64,000 bases of DNA from Gnetum montanum (lineage: Eukaryota; Streptophyta; Gnetopsida; Gnetales; Gnetaceae), in NCBI GenBank assembly GCA_015680685.1, contig MNCI01023457.1, positions 1,157,654 to 1,221,653 of the forward strand, written 5' to 3'. This document shows, one piece after another, positions 10,651 through 23,992 of this stretch (position 1 is its first letter; each line of letters starts with the position of its first letter). A program made the translations under genes and the position numbers. The notes under the pieces are model-generated. The model did no database searches. It saw only the letters and a list, made by a program, of their open reading frames with translations, and was not told the DNA's origin.

Positions 10651-11870
10651 TAATATTCTCAGCTCTCTTCTAATCAATCATGTGTAGATTAAATTTCTAT
10701 AGAAGTATCAGCCATCAAATTACATGTAGAATGACATTTAATTTATTCATAAGGAACTAGATGGTGGTATGATATGTGGATAAGAACCTTGCATTCAAGT
10801 ACATAATGCTTGAATTTTTGAAGTGCAAAGATAATGACCATGAGCTCTTTTTTTATGATGGTGTAATTAATTTGTGATCCTATAATGCTTCAACTACTAT
10901 AGTGAATGTAGTAGGAACTCTTCTTCTTAGCAAACTACATTAGAACTGCATCTAATGCAAAATCAAAAGCATCTATTATGATATGAAAGGATTAAGTCTA
11001 ATTAGATCTCCACAATACTAAGATTTGTGTTAATCTCTCTTTCAAATATTGAAAGGCATTTTCACACTTCTTATTGTACAAAAAATTAAAACATATTTCT
11101 TTGTTAGCTTAAATAATGGCTTGAATATTCTAAAATAATCTTTAATGAATCTACGGTAATGGCTTGTATGGCCAAGAAATGATTGCACATCTTTTATAGT
11201 TATGTAAATCTATGTCATGTATTTAATGGTGGGAATCTTTTCAAGATCATCTTTTATTCTCCTCCTAGAGACTTCATGATTAAAAACTATGTTCTCAGTT
11301 ATATTAATTAGCTCTTCTTCTAATTTACTTCAATTTTACCTAACAAAAATAGCATAGAAAAACTTCAACCTAGTCCAAGGCTTCCTTGAATATTTTTTCA
11401 TATGTGAAAAATTCATCCATGAAGACCTCTCATGTATATAATCTTGCAGCACCAACATTCTAGTTGTTGAATGTGGCTAGTGCATTACATAACCTAAAGA
11501 AAATGCACTTAAAAGAAAAGGTTCATATAAAAAGATGAAGATAGTTTTGACCTGATCATTTGGTGCTATGGTAACTGAATTATAACTTGAGTACCCATCA
11601 AGGAAACTATGGTACTCATGGATTGAGATGTTGGGTAGCATTTGGTTCATAAAAAGCAACGAGAAATGATTCTTAAACGTATCTACATTCAATAACTTGT
11701 AGTTAACATAAAATTTTCATTCATTTTTTCTTTGGTATGAATATAGTTGGAATAATCCACTCATTATCTGAGATGGATGCAATGAAACTATCCTGTAAGA
11801 GACAAATGATTTCATTCTTCATCACATGCTACATATTAGGATTAAGTCTTCATTGAAGTATGTTGAGGCT
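10650..11870 (-). pseudogene. A1 reverse transcriptase and RNase H (decayed)
   Basis: Minus-strand pieces near 11850-11720 give MKNEIICLLQDSFIASISDN followed by EWIIPTIFIPKKE, matching the RT N-terminus (...ISDSKWVSPVQVVPKKGG). The open frame 11692-11477 gives FLDGYSSYNSVTIAPNDQ, then VKTIFIF, the conserved FLDGYSGYNQI.IAPEDQ.KT.FT block. The RNase H region follows at lower coordinates but is too decayed to give residue positions. The sequence type is Ty3-gypsy, Athila/Tat branch. Confidence 0.75.
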
Positions 11871-12587
11871 TAACACTTGGATATGTATATATGCTCCATT
11901 AATAGATAGAGTCTATTCCCATGAGTTCACCATGGAAAAAAACAAATGCTTAACTTCACTTAATAAATACTTTTTAGCTAAATATTCTAAATGATCATTA
12001 AGATGGAGTTAGTGATGACTAGATGACCATCAATAAAAACATATATTCCAAGTCTTATGAAAGTTGCTTGAGCTCCAGTGGTGGTGTAGCAATATTTTGG
12101 AACAAATCAAGAGCTCCCAAAAATTTAGGATCATATTGCATCATTACAAAAATTTTTATTATATTTCCTTTCTTAAAATTGAATTATTTTGCATCAAATA
12201 AGGCAAGAGAAACAACTGGGTCTTTCAAGATTTGATTAGTAGCTTCATGAACTAGACATTATTTAAGGAAAATAATGTCCCTAATCACACAAAAATGTTT
12301 AGTAATATAGTAATTTCAGTCTTTCTTAACACATTATTGGAAATGATCATTAGGTATCCTTCAATAATATTTCCTTTTAATATCATCCTTTCTACAAATT
12401 TCAAGATGAAGGCCTTGGAAGGCTAACTTGGTATGAATGATGCTTAACTAGGCTCTTTCCATTATTATGAGAAAACCATCTTTCATCTCTTTTTTTTTGT
12501 TTTTATCATTAAGAAATCAACTAGATACAACCAACTCATCAAAGTTATCATCATATCATTCACCTATCCTAAGGGATATGTGTAAGA

Positions 12588-12800
12588 TTAGTTTATTAGC
12601 TCTAGGAAAATATTGATACTTTTTATAGGAGGAAGGCCCCAATTAAGGTATTGATGCATTGAGATGATATTAATTTTTGATTTGGAGTCATAAAGAGCTA
12701 GGTAATGGTCCTTATCACCAATTTCAAGTTCAACCATAGGGCTATTGGGATTTGATGCTTTTTGAAAAAATATCCTTCCTTGATTACCCACATAGCTACC
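12588..12800 (-). pseudogene. A1 protease (decayed)
   Basis: LALYDSKSKINIISMHQYLN followed by GLPPIKSINIFLEL corresponds to the retropepsin segment ALCDLGASVSLMPLSV..KLGLG.L.P..M.L.LA. The catalytic D[TSL]GA appears as DSKS, so the active site is lost. It is placed between gag and RT as expected. Confidence 0.6.
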
Positions 12801-13399
12801 TTTAGCATAAAAATGGTAATACTACATCTGTCATCAAATACCATCTTGTTATGCTTGCTAGAAATCATTGAAGAATTTATCCCTAAGATGGTTGATTCAT
12901 CTTAGAAATGCTTAAGGAATGGTTCTAGAATCTCTTTAAGACTAATTTCTATCTTTCTTGAAGTGCTATCTTCTCCATATGATGAAGAGGATGATGTGGA
13001 TCTAGCCCTATGACATTCATGTCTACACTTGCGATAAAATTTATGGTCATGGGACTTGAAGTTCCCATCCACAACCAAACCAATAGATATCTATTAATAT
13101 TTCCTAGTAGCATATATAGAAGTTGGATTATCATAATAGGAAACATCATAAAATTTATCTTGTTGTGGTTGTAGTTGACTAGGAATCCCTTCGTACATAG
13201 GACTTGGAAAGACACATTATTATGCTTTTTATTATTGTTGGGAAGTTGCTAGGTAGGGATACTTGATAGATGAATGTACTATTGTGGAGTCATATGGGAA
13301 AATTGATATGATTATCCAAGATAAGGAGCCCTCCTTGGTTACCTCTTAACAAACTTGGGATTCCAAGGGATCCTAGTTTGTTCCATCTTACCAATCATG

Positions 13400-14320
13400 T
13401 GTGTCATGATTAGATAGCACTATGAGTTATGAGGATTTGAATAGTACTCATAAGAACCCTTATCACTAGAAGAGAAAGATGCTTCATCTAGATCTTCTTC
13501 AACATGCTTGTAGTATGAAAGCTTGGTGTTACCTTTATCATCATGCTTATTCTTATGGTCTAGTGATGTAATGGTTTTTACTATAGCTTTAACCATCTTA
13601 CCCTTAATGTCCTTAAGAATAGTGGTCATCTTCTCATCCATCATGTCTCAAACCTAGTCTAATTTATGGGCTAAGTTTATGAAGGCTCTCTTGGTTTTGA
13701 CCTAGTCTTACACTAAGACCTCAATTACATCAAAGGGTTCAAATGTAACTTTTATATTATTTAACTCTCTCCATCATGCTAGATCATGATTATGCTCCTC
13801 GACTGATTGCTACTTCTACCACTTGCATTTCATGCTAGCAATGATATCTAGGAGAATGTTGATTTGGACCATGGACTTTGTGTGTATCTAGCCTATGTAC
13901 ATGTTTACATACTCTCTTGTCTCCTACTTGAGGCCTTCCATGATATGCATTAATTTCTCTTGTTGGCTAAACCCATGGTTTAGACTATAATTAGTAATTT
14001 TCATGTATTATTCCAAGGCAATGTCCAAAGATTCAAACGCTTCTTGCCTTCATTTAGTCAACTTCTTTTGGATATTAGAGGTGTAAGAATAGGTTTTTAA
14101 TTTTACCATAAAAAATTTAACCATGTCTATTAATTTTTGAATTGATTTAGAGGGAAAAGATTTATACTAGGTTGCTACATGATCAATAAAGATGTAGGGA
14201 AATAATTGGAACTTCTAGCAATCACTAACAATTCCTTGAAGGTAGTAAGCATCATCAAATACTTACATGTACAACTAAGGATGAACATTGCTAAACCATT
14301 TGTAAGTTGGAACATTAGAC
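13400..14320 (-). pseudogene. gag: A1 gag (decayed)
   Basis: The minus strand near 14110-13880 reads KLKTYSYTSNIQKKLTK, EAFESLDIALE and NHGFSQQEKLMHIMEGLK, then ETREYVNMY after a stop. This follows the Athila-type gag pattern (L...I..F.Q...E...AWERF..L....PHHG...........GL). A Ser/Asp-rich stretch at 13644-13420 is probably the region before the protease. Frameshifts are frequent. Confidence 0.6.
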
Positions 14321-15054
14321 ATATTTATATGCTTGATATGGATGTTATAAACATGCTTCCATGAAATGTAAACAACTTCATTCAGCTCATGATAATTATT
14401 CTAGTCAAACAATGGGACATTTCCATCATAGAATGGTCTAGATAGATATACATGCTAAAATTTAGAGAGCAAGTCTATGCTCTATATTTTAGCTGCACTT
14501 TTATGACATGTATGTGATCATGGATCTTCATGAAGGATAGGCTTCTTCCCCTTCTTGTCAACTTAATCCTCCTCATTATCTGAGTCCTCTAATATGATCT
14601 TATGTTATGCTTCTTTCTCAACAATGTGATCTTAGAGTTCTTATCTTTGATAAGGTTCACACTCACTATAGTATGAATTAGATGTCATGTAAGACTCTAG
14701 ATTATCAACTAGACCATAATTAATCAACACCTCTTTGAGATTGCGCTACATAATCATAGTTGGTTCTTTTGAGAACTATCTATGTGCATCCCATCATATT
14801 TCCTACTTATCTTGATGATTTTCCATGATAATTAGTGGTAAAGAAGCATCCATGGAATGTTTAAATGCAACATGAACCCTTCTTTACTTCATCAGATTCT
14901 TCTTGGTAGTGGTCCTTGATGGGGTTTTAGTACTATCTACCATTTTTCTTATAATAATAACCTATACACAATGCTAATAGAAACACATATAGCATGATTG
15001 AAAAAATGTTAAAATCAACAATATATAAGTTTTTAAGGTAATTCATCAATGTAT

Positions 15055-15072
15055 TCCTTGGAAATGGTGCCA
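15055..15072 (-). other. A1 primer-binding site (tRNA-Asp type)
   Basis: The plus strand reads TCCTTGGAAATGGTGCCA, 13 of 18 identical to TCCCCGGCAACGGCGCCA. Four of the five differences are C-to-T transitions. Its position just above the gag region sets the inner end of the A1 5' LTR at about 15073. Confidence 0.6.
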
Positions 15073-16987
15073 ATAATAGGGATCCCATTAGCTATGGTTA
15101 ATGGAATTATATCATACAAAATGTAGTACGATCTAATTGTTAACTTGTGAAGATGGTGTTAATGTTAATTGCAAACCATACATATGTATATTGTTGCATT
15201 TAATGAATGTAAAAAAAGATATTATACATATAATAAATGAGAAATTTGTGTTGCCATGTTGAAAGAGTAGAGAAAATATTTATGATTTTATATTTTATAA
15301 TTTTTATGTATTTTATAAATATAAGAATCAAATAATAAATAATACATATGCATTACAATCCCTTTCAGAACATGAACACATTCACAAGTTGCAATTCCTA
15401 AAGAGACATGTGCAACCTTATATGGAAAGCATAAAATTGCTCCTAATGATAATCTTGATGGCCCAATACCATGACATGTAGCTATAACCTTCTTAGATAA
15501 GGATGAATCATTGAGCCTCAATGAGTATGTAAATGAATTAATTAATGAATGTATATAATAAGAGTGAGGGGTTCATATTTATTGTGTTTTTATAGTTTAA
15601 GATATTTAAGTTACATAATATAGGGGAAATCATAAGATTTATTCATAATGCCAAATACTAGACTCTACATCAACTAAACGATTTGAGGTGGTGAAAACAA
15701 GGTAGAACTTTGAGAGAGTCTAGGCACATTTATGAAAATAATGGCTCAAAAACACATGAAATATGAAGAAAATGATAGTTACCCAAGAGAAAAGTAGCTT
15801 TTCACAAAAAACTAGACATCAAAAGCCCAAAAGTCTTAAAATGAAGTCTAAGATATCAAAGTTATATCTGAAGAAATTAACCTAGGTATTTATAGTTTTT
15901 ATAATGAAATAGTTTAGGTTCATCAATGCATATACATCCATGGAGATCCATCAACACATCTTAGTAGTTCCAAGTAATGATTTGTGTAGCAACTGAAAAT
16001 TCAGTGTGGGAAAATACAAAAGATCTTAATGTTGAATAGTTTTACCTCAGGATCCATGGGCCTTGAAAAGGATCTAAGGTTATAGTCAATCATCTAAGAA
16101 CTTCAAAGTCTATTACCATGTGAAATGGGGGGAAATAGACAAGAAAAAAAAAGGAAAAATGGATCCAACATTGAATCTATAAAAACTAAGAGAGATACTA
16201 AAAAAAGATGTGGTAAAAAATAAACTACAAACTTCATCTTAAATGTTGAAAAAATGCTGTGAAATAGGTTTTGAAAGGTACAGATTGATTAGATTTTACA
16301 GCTTGATAGTACAAAATAGTTCAGAGATCTCTTCGAAACTTTCATATGAGATCTAATGTAGGTAGGTAGGGTGTGTTCTACAGCTAATTTGTACATGTAT
16401 ATCTCAATTGATTTTCTCATAAAGGATAATTAAAATAGGTTCTCTCTACTTGTAAGAATTAGTGCTGAGAAAGAAAGTTCCAAAGGTAGTAAGAAGTCTC
16501 TCTATGCTAACAAGGTCTCAAATGTGCCAAAAATTTTCCTCTTCTTCAAAGGTCCTAAAAGTGATGCCAATTCCTACTTAAATAGGCCAAAATTTTTTGT
16601 TTCTCTATTGATTATATTTTAATAAGTTCCGTAGGTGATTACATAGCATTTTGACAAGTTTATGATCCAAAATTGGAGCATTTTTATCACCAACGTTTTT
16701 TACTACAGTGACCTTAATCACAACATTTTTGGCAATATATTTGATAATTACAGGCTTAATTACACTATTTTGGTATAATTTATAGCATATTTAAAATTTT
16801 ATGCCATGAATTATACCTTACAAAGTGAAAATGTTCTAGGATTTTTACAAAAAAAGTTTAGAAAGTGAATTTTTTTGAAGGGAAATCAAGACAATTGTAT
16901 TTGCTGTTGAATCTGATCAAACTTACAATTAAAGTTTGGCTATAAGGTTTTCTTGTTTACAGTTGAAAATTTATTTTAGGTGTTTCA
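15073..16987 (-). mobile_element. LTR material: A1 5' LTR and E 3' LTR, boundary unresolved
   Basis: The right edge is clear: minus-strand TGAAACACC begins at 16987 next to a polypurine tract, as in the LTRs ending at 44286 and 48773. A TATA box (CTATAAATACC) lies at 15884-15895, the same context as the TATA boxes of the O1/I1 LTRs. A second TATA-like CTATAAAAACAC is near 15588. The left edge abuts the A1 PBS. Either two LTRs adjoin somewhere near 15640, or one LTR is shared by elements on both sides. Confidence 0.5.
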
Positions 16988-16991
16988 TTGG

Positions 16992-17010
16992 CCCCTCTTT
17001 TTTTATTTTT
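16992..17010 (-). other. Polypurine tract of element E
   Basis: On the minus strand an A/G run ending AGAGGGGC lies 4 nt from the LTR start TGAAACACC. The same AAAGAGGGGCCAA joins the LTR at 44287 and 48774. Confidence 0.65.
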
Positions 17011-18479
17011 TAAGGATTTACTTGAAAGACATCAATAAACAATGCAAAACACCATTGTAGGTTCATCATCAATGCTTCTTGCCCCACACTTGATTTTATA
17101 GCTATCAAATCATGCCAAGGAGTGCTCATGATGGTGAAGTAAGATCAACATGGAATGGTTAAAATTTTGAGGAAGGAATTGGATATATTAATTATTTGGA
17201 AATGATCAAATAGGCTAACAAAGAATTCCAAATGTGTTGACATCATGGTTATGGCATGATGAAGTACCTACTTGCTGATGAGGTCTTCATCTCTTATACT
17301 TGTTGTATTGGTTACATATGCTTGGATTTGAGAAATACTTCTTGTACTAGTTACATGTGCTTTGTCATTGGCTACTTTGGTCACTTCACTCATCACTTTT
17401 TTGAGCCATTTTGTTTCTTTGTTTTAGGCTATCTTAGCCTCTTAGCTTCCTTAGCATTTTTTCCTTCTTATTTTTTTCTTTCAAGTGTGAAACCTTCTTT
17501 TAGTTTTGATACCAAGGCTAGATTTTTGTTATCTCACTATATGAAGTATGTTTTATTCAATGAACTGATTCTTGAAGCATGTTGTATAGGATGTCACAAG
17601 CTCATGATACATGAATGCTAAACAAAGGATTTCATCATTAGAAGGATAAGATTGAAGTGTTTAAATGATTATGGCTATGAAAGGATAACAAAAATGATGT
17701 GAGGTGAGCATTGTTAGCATGGTTGAACAAGATAGTCAAATCACATGTGTTAAGATCATGTGATAAGTCACTACTACAATGAGTCATACCTCTGTGATTA
17801 CTTTAGGCTCATCTTGTAAGCATAAATCAAAGAGAACAAGTGAAAAAATTAAAGAATATAGAGATTACAAGAAATTATATGAGACAACAAGAAAATATTG
17901 GCCAACATGATAGACAACTATAAAAACTTTGAGAACATTATATGTTAATTTGCAAATTCATACAAAACTTGTAGTTATTTTGGCCAAAAAGAGGTCATGT
18001 AGGTTCACTTGTTAAGGTTGTAAGGTCCATCAATGTCACGTATTCATTTAAATCTTCAAATAAAGGCCAACAACACTAAAAGTAAACATGTTGACATTAA
18101 ATTTCATAAGAGACATGTGAAGGCTTTTATATTTCCTTGTAGGAATTTGGTGATGTCTTGAGAAACTACAGTTCTAGTGAGTAACATAGCTTCAATGTTT
18201 TTTCCTTACCATTATGGATTGAAATGGGAAGCTCCACTATGGAATCTTCTAAGATGTTTTTGGCTTCTAGGTCAAGAGCAGTCATGCCATTCTAGAGTAT
18301 TAAGCTTATATAATCAAAAGGCTTCTAGGCTCTAGGTTTAAGTATTCAAGGTCAATTAAGTGATTGAAATTACCAAAATGGTCCACTTAGGCTCAAAGAT
18401 AAGTCAAATTGTATCCATATCTCCATAATTTAATCTTGCATGTCAACATGAAAACATTAAGTGGTATCTACATGATATC

Positions 18480-18780
18480 TTTGTCAAACAAAGTTAAAAT
18501 AATGCCAAATAATGTAATAATAAAGCACAATAAGGTCAAAAGTTATAAAATAAGGCAAAACAACATAAATAAGGTAGAATAAGATAAAACAAGATAGACT
18601 AAGGCCCAAATGATGTTAAAATAAGGTAAAATAAGGTGAAGTAAGGTTAAACAAGGTAAAAATAATGCAACACAAGGTAAATTAATGCAAACTAAAATAA
18701 ATTAAGATAAAATAATGTAAAAATAAGGCCAAACAAGGTTGAAAATAATATTAATTTTTATCTTGGTTATTTTAAGGTTA
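18480..18780. repeat. Degenerate AT-rich minisatellite (AATAAGGTAAAA-type units)
   Basis: More than twenty imperfect copies of a 10-13 bp unit such as AATAAGGTAAAA or ACAAGGTAAAT occur in a row within the E tail. Confidence 0.6.
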
Positions 18781-19568
18781 AAAAAGGCAATAAATGGATA
18801 AAAGGTCATAAATTGATAGAATAAGAATACTTTAATGTCAAAATTAGTTAAAATGATTAGATACTCCATATTTCTAGTGTATTTAACCTAGTATGGTAGT
18901 GTATTACAGCTATATCTTGGTCCCATAGTGTAGTTATGTCAATTTCATTATCCTAGTCTATTTAGCACTTGGTATCTTGGATTTGGTGTTGGTGGGACCT
19001 ACCTATTAGTATATTGAAGAAAAAGGGTAGTGTTTTAAGCTATGAATGTCAATTTCACCCCAAAGAGTAATGTATTAACTCTATTTCATTTTTAACTTCA
19101 TGGCCACAATGTATTTGAGCTAATTTCATTGTGGCAACATATTTAATTTTTGGTAACTTTTACTTATGAATAGTGGAATTCACATGTCATCATAATATAG
19201 CACATGGACAAGGTTTTAGAATAGAAAAATCAATTTCTCACCAAGTTTCAATGTGTGAAGTGAATTTTAATTTCAGTTTCATTATAGTAGTGTATTTAGC
19301 TAATTTCATTCTTAAGTTTGCTCTAGTAGCGTATTTGGAGTAGGTTTGGGTTGTGAAACTAGATTACCATAACATACTTAGCTAAAGTAGGTTTTCATAA
19401 TCACTTGTGCTTAGCGTATAAGAGCAAACATAAGAATTTTTGGATTTTTCTTGTTAGAGAGAAAGGCAAAACACAAGATCTATAGTCCATGGTAGGAGAA
19501 ATTGGATTATTGAGCAAGTGTCTCATTATTTAGACTAGGCTTCCAAACCCATTTGTAGGGAAAGAATC

Positions 19569-20806
19569 TAAGGACTAAGAACTTAGAAGGGGAATTGAAT
19601 AAGTTCCCCAATTCAAATAACCAAGACTACACACAAATTTCTTAGGTTCCATAACTTGGATATTTCCACACTTGAATGGTATAATCCTTGCACACCTCTA
19701 GACTTTGTTCCTTCAAAAATGTAATTTCAAGGGTACCATAACATTCACAAAGTTTGAGCTCTGCATGAAGTATTTTCTCTCAAAGAACACACTCAACATC
19801 GCAAGGTTCCAACAAGCTCAAAATGTGATTTTAAGGATCCCACAACCTTTACAATGACATGAGATTTGGATCCCACAACCTTTATAATGACATGAGCTTT
19901 CACGGAGTGTTTTCTCTTAAGAAACACACTCAATCCTACAAGGTCTTGATAAGTTCAATGGATCCCTTCCTGCAAGAAGTACATTAATCCTCTAGGGCTT
20001 ACAAAGGAAGAAAAAGAATCAAAGAGAGAATAATGTAACTATAATTTACATACTCCTTACAATGAGGAACCCACAATTACAATACAACTTAAAAAGATAA
20101 AGAATTGAGGACTAAATTAGTTCACAAGATGTATACAATAAAGGAATATTCATGTGAATAGTGCTTTTCTTTTTCACCAAGATTCCATTTCTTTTATAAT
20201 CTCTTTCCTTGACAAATAACCATTGGGATTCATGCAACAGCTAGTTATGACATCTCATTTGAGCTTGGGCTGTCTCACTAAATTTTTATGCTTGTAGTTG
20301 GGACATTTCATTAGAAATTGGAATGTCTTACTTGGGACATCCTAGTGGGGACATATCATATGTAATTAGGACATTTGCTATTTTTGTGGAACGTCTAACC
20401 TGAAACTTAAGCTTTCTCATTGGAATGTCTACTAAAAATTTGGGTCATATTGGAAAATACTAGAACATATTATTTTAACTTTATGCATTCTTGAAATCTT
20501 TCATCTTTGTTTTCTAGTTGAGAATTTTTTCATCTCAGATTAATAGCTTAGCTCTCATCTTAGTCTCAACTTGCTCTTTGTCCTGATCTCTTCTTAATGT
20601 CATTTAAGCTCTTGTCCTGATCTCTTATCTTAACATCATCTAAGCTCTTCTCCTAAAATCTTGTTTGAACACCATCTAAGTTCTTGTCCTAATCTTATCA
20701 AACTTTTGTCATCATGTTATTTGTCTTTCATAAGTTTTGCAAGATCTACAAGCATATTCTCTACTTTATTCTTTTTTCAAGGTTTTGACATACCAAAAGG
20801 TCAACA
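19569..20806 (-). repeat. C1 3' LTR
   Basis: 1238 bp. The minus strand starts TGTTGACCTTTTGG and ends ...CTTAGTCCTTA (CCTCA in the other LTR). TATA box at 20191-20199 (ATTATAAAAG). GGGACATCC-type motifs cluster at about 20260-20420, just upstream of it in the minus direction. Confidence 0.8.
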
Positions 20807-20820
20807 ATCTTCCCCTTTTT
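20807..20820 (-). other. C1 polypurine tract
   Basis: Minus-strand AAAAAGGGGAAGAT directly abuts the LTR start TGTTGACC. A textbook polypurine tract. Confidence 0.8.
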
Positions 20821-20894
20821 GGTGATGTTAAAAACTTGAGAAAAAGGATTAGCATAATAACATAATATCATATGATAAATAATTAAAGCATAAT

Positions 20895-20919
20895 TGTGTG
20901 TGTGTGTGTGTGTGTGTGT
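20895..20919. repeat. (TG)12 microsatellite
   Basis: An uninterrupted TG repeat inside C1, near the 3' LTR. Confidence 0.95.
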
Positions 20920-21286
20920 AGTAATAATCCTATAGTAGCATGAAAGGCAAAGGGAAACAAGATAAAACAGTTAATGGACACATATCCATTTGCCATAATC
21001 ATAAGAGGGAAACACAAGAAAATGGAAACATTAAAGACTATCCATATTTTTCCACATTTGTCCACAAAATCCACAATCTCAAAATATAGCCTACATAAAC
21101 TATCCATTTCACAACCTATCTCCAAAGGTATAACATACAAATTTTAATAGCCAAAATAAAAAAAAGCATGTAGCAAGACTACATTAGATACAATCTCAAC
21201 ATGATGCAAATCAACCAACCATCATAAATCACATAACTTTATCCATTTTTGGACATCACCTAAGAGTGGGGAATCATGAAAAGTCT

Positions 21287-22953
21287 CTATCCACTAACCT
21301 CTAGATCATCCTCATGCTCATCAAACTTTGAAGCTACATAAGTAGGTTGGTATGTCTCCTCCTCATCAGCACTACTAGTACGGGAATGGAAGACATGTTG
21401 CTCATCATCATCATTAGAAGATCCTTCTACAGAAGCTCTTTGGGATCAAAGCTTCATCCAAAATTGTGATGATGAAGGGGGATGAGATGGAGCCTTTTAG
21501 GAAGATGAGGAAGTACCCTTCTTCTAGTATGTATTGGAAGGTGCTTTCTCCCAATGAGTTATACCAAAAATGCTCTCCATTACTTGTTGCTCAAATGACA
21601 ATGGAACATCCTCCTACACAAATGTACTTAATCTGGGCTACTTGGTATGAGGAAAAGACTCCCCTTGGGCATGAGCCAGTGGTGCATCAAGATTCTTTGA
21701 GTTTAATGCATTACCTAAATCATATTCTTAGGATGACCCTACTATTGTAGAAAGTCTAGTTGGAGCAAGTATGTTCTCATCACTATCTATCTAATGAGGA
21801 GTAGTGATTTTCTCAAATTTATGATCATATAGAGGAGGGGGAAGTCCTAATATATCCATTCTCTTATGCAGGTAAGAGAGATTTTGTCTAACCATCCCTA
21901 AGGTTTTGCCAAAGGAATTTGGAGCTTCTTCATGGTAGACCCCACCTGTGTAGTTGCAAACTAAGACCTCTTGAGTTGAGGAGAAGCCCTAGCTAAAGAT
22001 GTTTCTTGCATCCTCCATGCCTTCTAAGGTAGATGAACTAGAACTAAAAAATCAATAAGAGTTCTCCTTCTCTTGGAAAAATCTGCAAGACTTCTCTTTC
22101 CTTTAAGAAGAGGAAAATCTAGAATAGAAACACTAGCTTGATGAACAAGTATGTTGATGAGTAGAGGGTGTCCATAGACTCTCTCTTATGTAAAAAAACC
22201 CAACATGTCCCTACAAATAATATGTCCCAAATTTAATGACAACCCAATTAGAAAAAAATATAGAGCAAAAGCTTGAGTTGGCAAGGAAATAGTTATAGCT
22301 TTCTCCTTTTACAATGATATTATAAATGACAATGAGAAAGAGAGTAGAAGCATCTTGGGACCCCTAACATCTATAAAATTTCCCACTCCTCAAGGAAATA
22401 GAGCTACAAAAAATAGCATCACAAAACTCATCATGAGACACAGGAATAACTTCATTGGTGAAAATGTCACTCATGGAGTGTATGACAACCTTGTGCACAT
22501 CAAAACTTGGAACCCCAAGTAAAACATTCATAACTTGAGATGAAATTTGAATTGTAATGCCCCCAAAAATAGATGTAAATGCCCCAAAAGTAGCATTATT
22601 AATTACCATATTACTATAGAACTCTCTAATCAAAATTTTTAATATACAAAAAGTCATGAAAACAATGGAAATCCAACCAATTACTTGAAAATAAGTCATA
22701 AGAACTTGCTTTTGATGCTACTAAAAACTAAGATTTCTTTGACTGATAATGGAGATGGAAAGGGTTACCTAAAATCAGTGTTGAGCATCTGTAGATCAAA
22801 ATTGGGGCTCCCTTAGGATGACTTTCTTTTAGAAGCTCATATCCTTTTGAGTTTAATGCATTACCTAAATCATATCCTTAGGAGATTCTTGTAGAAGCTC
22901 CTTTTCACCTTACGAGAAGGCTCCCTTGAAGTTTCAACCTTCTTATGTGCCAT
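21287..22953 (-). pseudogene. C1 ORF2: resembles the putative plant transposon protein domain, with an acidic tail
   Basis: Begins MAHKKVETSREPSRKVKRSF at 22953. After frameshifts the open part 22699-22364 carries ILIREFYSNMV, FGGITIQISSQVMNVLLGVP and SFDVHKV. This pattern (L.REFYAN........RG..I..S...IN..LGLP) is one I associate with the putative plant transposon protein domain of plant mobile elements. The last about 50 residues are open and acidic, including VEGSSNDDDEQHVFHS and FDEHEDDLEV, before a stop at 21287-21289. Intact length would be about 550 residues. It replaces pol in C1. The domain match is from memory; the tail coding character is seen directly. Confidence 0.5.
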
Positions 22954-23992
22954 GGATTTGGGGGGAAAAGAAGTGAAAATGTAGCAAGGAAAAGGTTCTA
23001 GTCAACTACACTGAAACATCCAGGGCCTAAATGAAATAAAATGGAAAAAAGAATGATTATATATAAATAGATGATGACCTCAATAGGGGTTATGTTGTAG
23101 TTTGGGATGTCCCATGGAGAAATGGGATATCTCACCCAAGTTAGGGTTGTTCAAAGTGGAACATCTCAAATTTGGATGGGACATCCCAGGTGAGACATCT
23201 GATAAAATAGTGGAATGTTCCAACATCAAGTTGATTCTTATAAGCCTATAGAGAATTAAGAGGTATGAGTGTTCTTGAGGGATGCTACCAAGGATAATTA
23301 TTATTATATAAAAAAGATAAACCATAATGCAAGTTAAGAGAAAATACTTATCCATACTCACTTTGCTTCTTCTTGAGAAGGTGCCTTGTTTAAGTAGATT
23401 TATGATGAGGTTCTCTCTTGGAGGCTTTCCTTTGTAATCATTAGATATATTTTTTATGCTTGATATCTAATCATTCCTTGTGAATTTTCTTGTGGTTGGA
23501 TGTACAACATGAGTATTTACTCTTTCTTCTTCCTTCTTTAGTTTGGCTCTCAAGAACTTTTTAACTTGCAAGACATTCATTGTAGGCACCTTTGGATAAG
23601 ACCAAGGAATCATGTTATAGGACCAAGAAGTGATTCTATAATGTTTTATTTTAAATAATAATTTGAGTGTTTGTGTTCATACTTTTCAAAATAATAATAC
23701 TTTATTTTTCTTACTTGAGTGAGATGATTAAACCTTGGAGTATAATCCCATTTAGATGATGTTCTTGAAGATGCTTCATTTTTCTGGTGAATTTCTAATC
23801 ACTCTTGTCATGTGTATCTCTTCCTTGTTCTAATATAATTCATAAGGTCTCTTTTCCTTTTGCAAGTCTATCATTTATAAGCTTCAAATCTACAAGTTCT
23901 TTGATAATATGCTCATAAAAGGATGTTAGTTTATGTGTCTCAACCCTTAGTTCTAAGTTTCCTTGTGTGAGATTCAAGAATTTTTTATTAAG

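Larger units (their letters stand above)
16988..19568 (-). mobile_element. 3' noncoding tail of element E, part 1
   Basis: The first 130 bp match the tails of O1 and I1 (sequence around GCAAAACACCATTGTAGG). The rest is noncoding. One 121-codon plus-strand frame at 17256 is Phe/Tyr/Cys-rich with no homology I recognise and is treated as chance. Degenerate AGTGTATTTAACC motifs occur at 18880-19340. The tail resumes at 29245 after the copia insertion. Confidence 0.55.

Noticed and set aside
17256-17621. 121-codon plus-strand ORF rich in Phe, Tyr and Cys
   Set aside because: It lies in the noncoding tail of element E, has no recognisable domain, and its composition is that of translated T-rich DNA.
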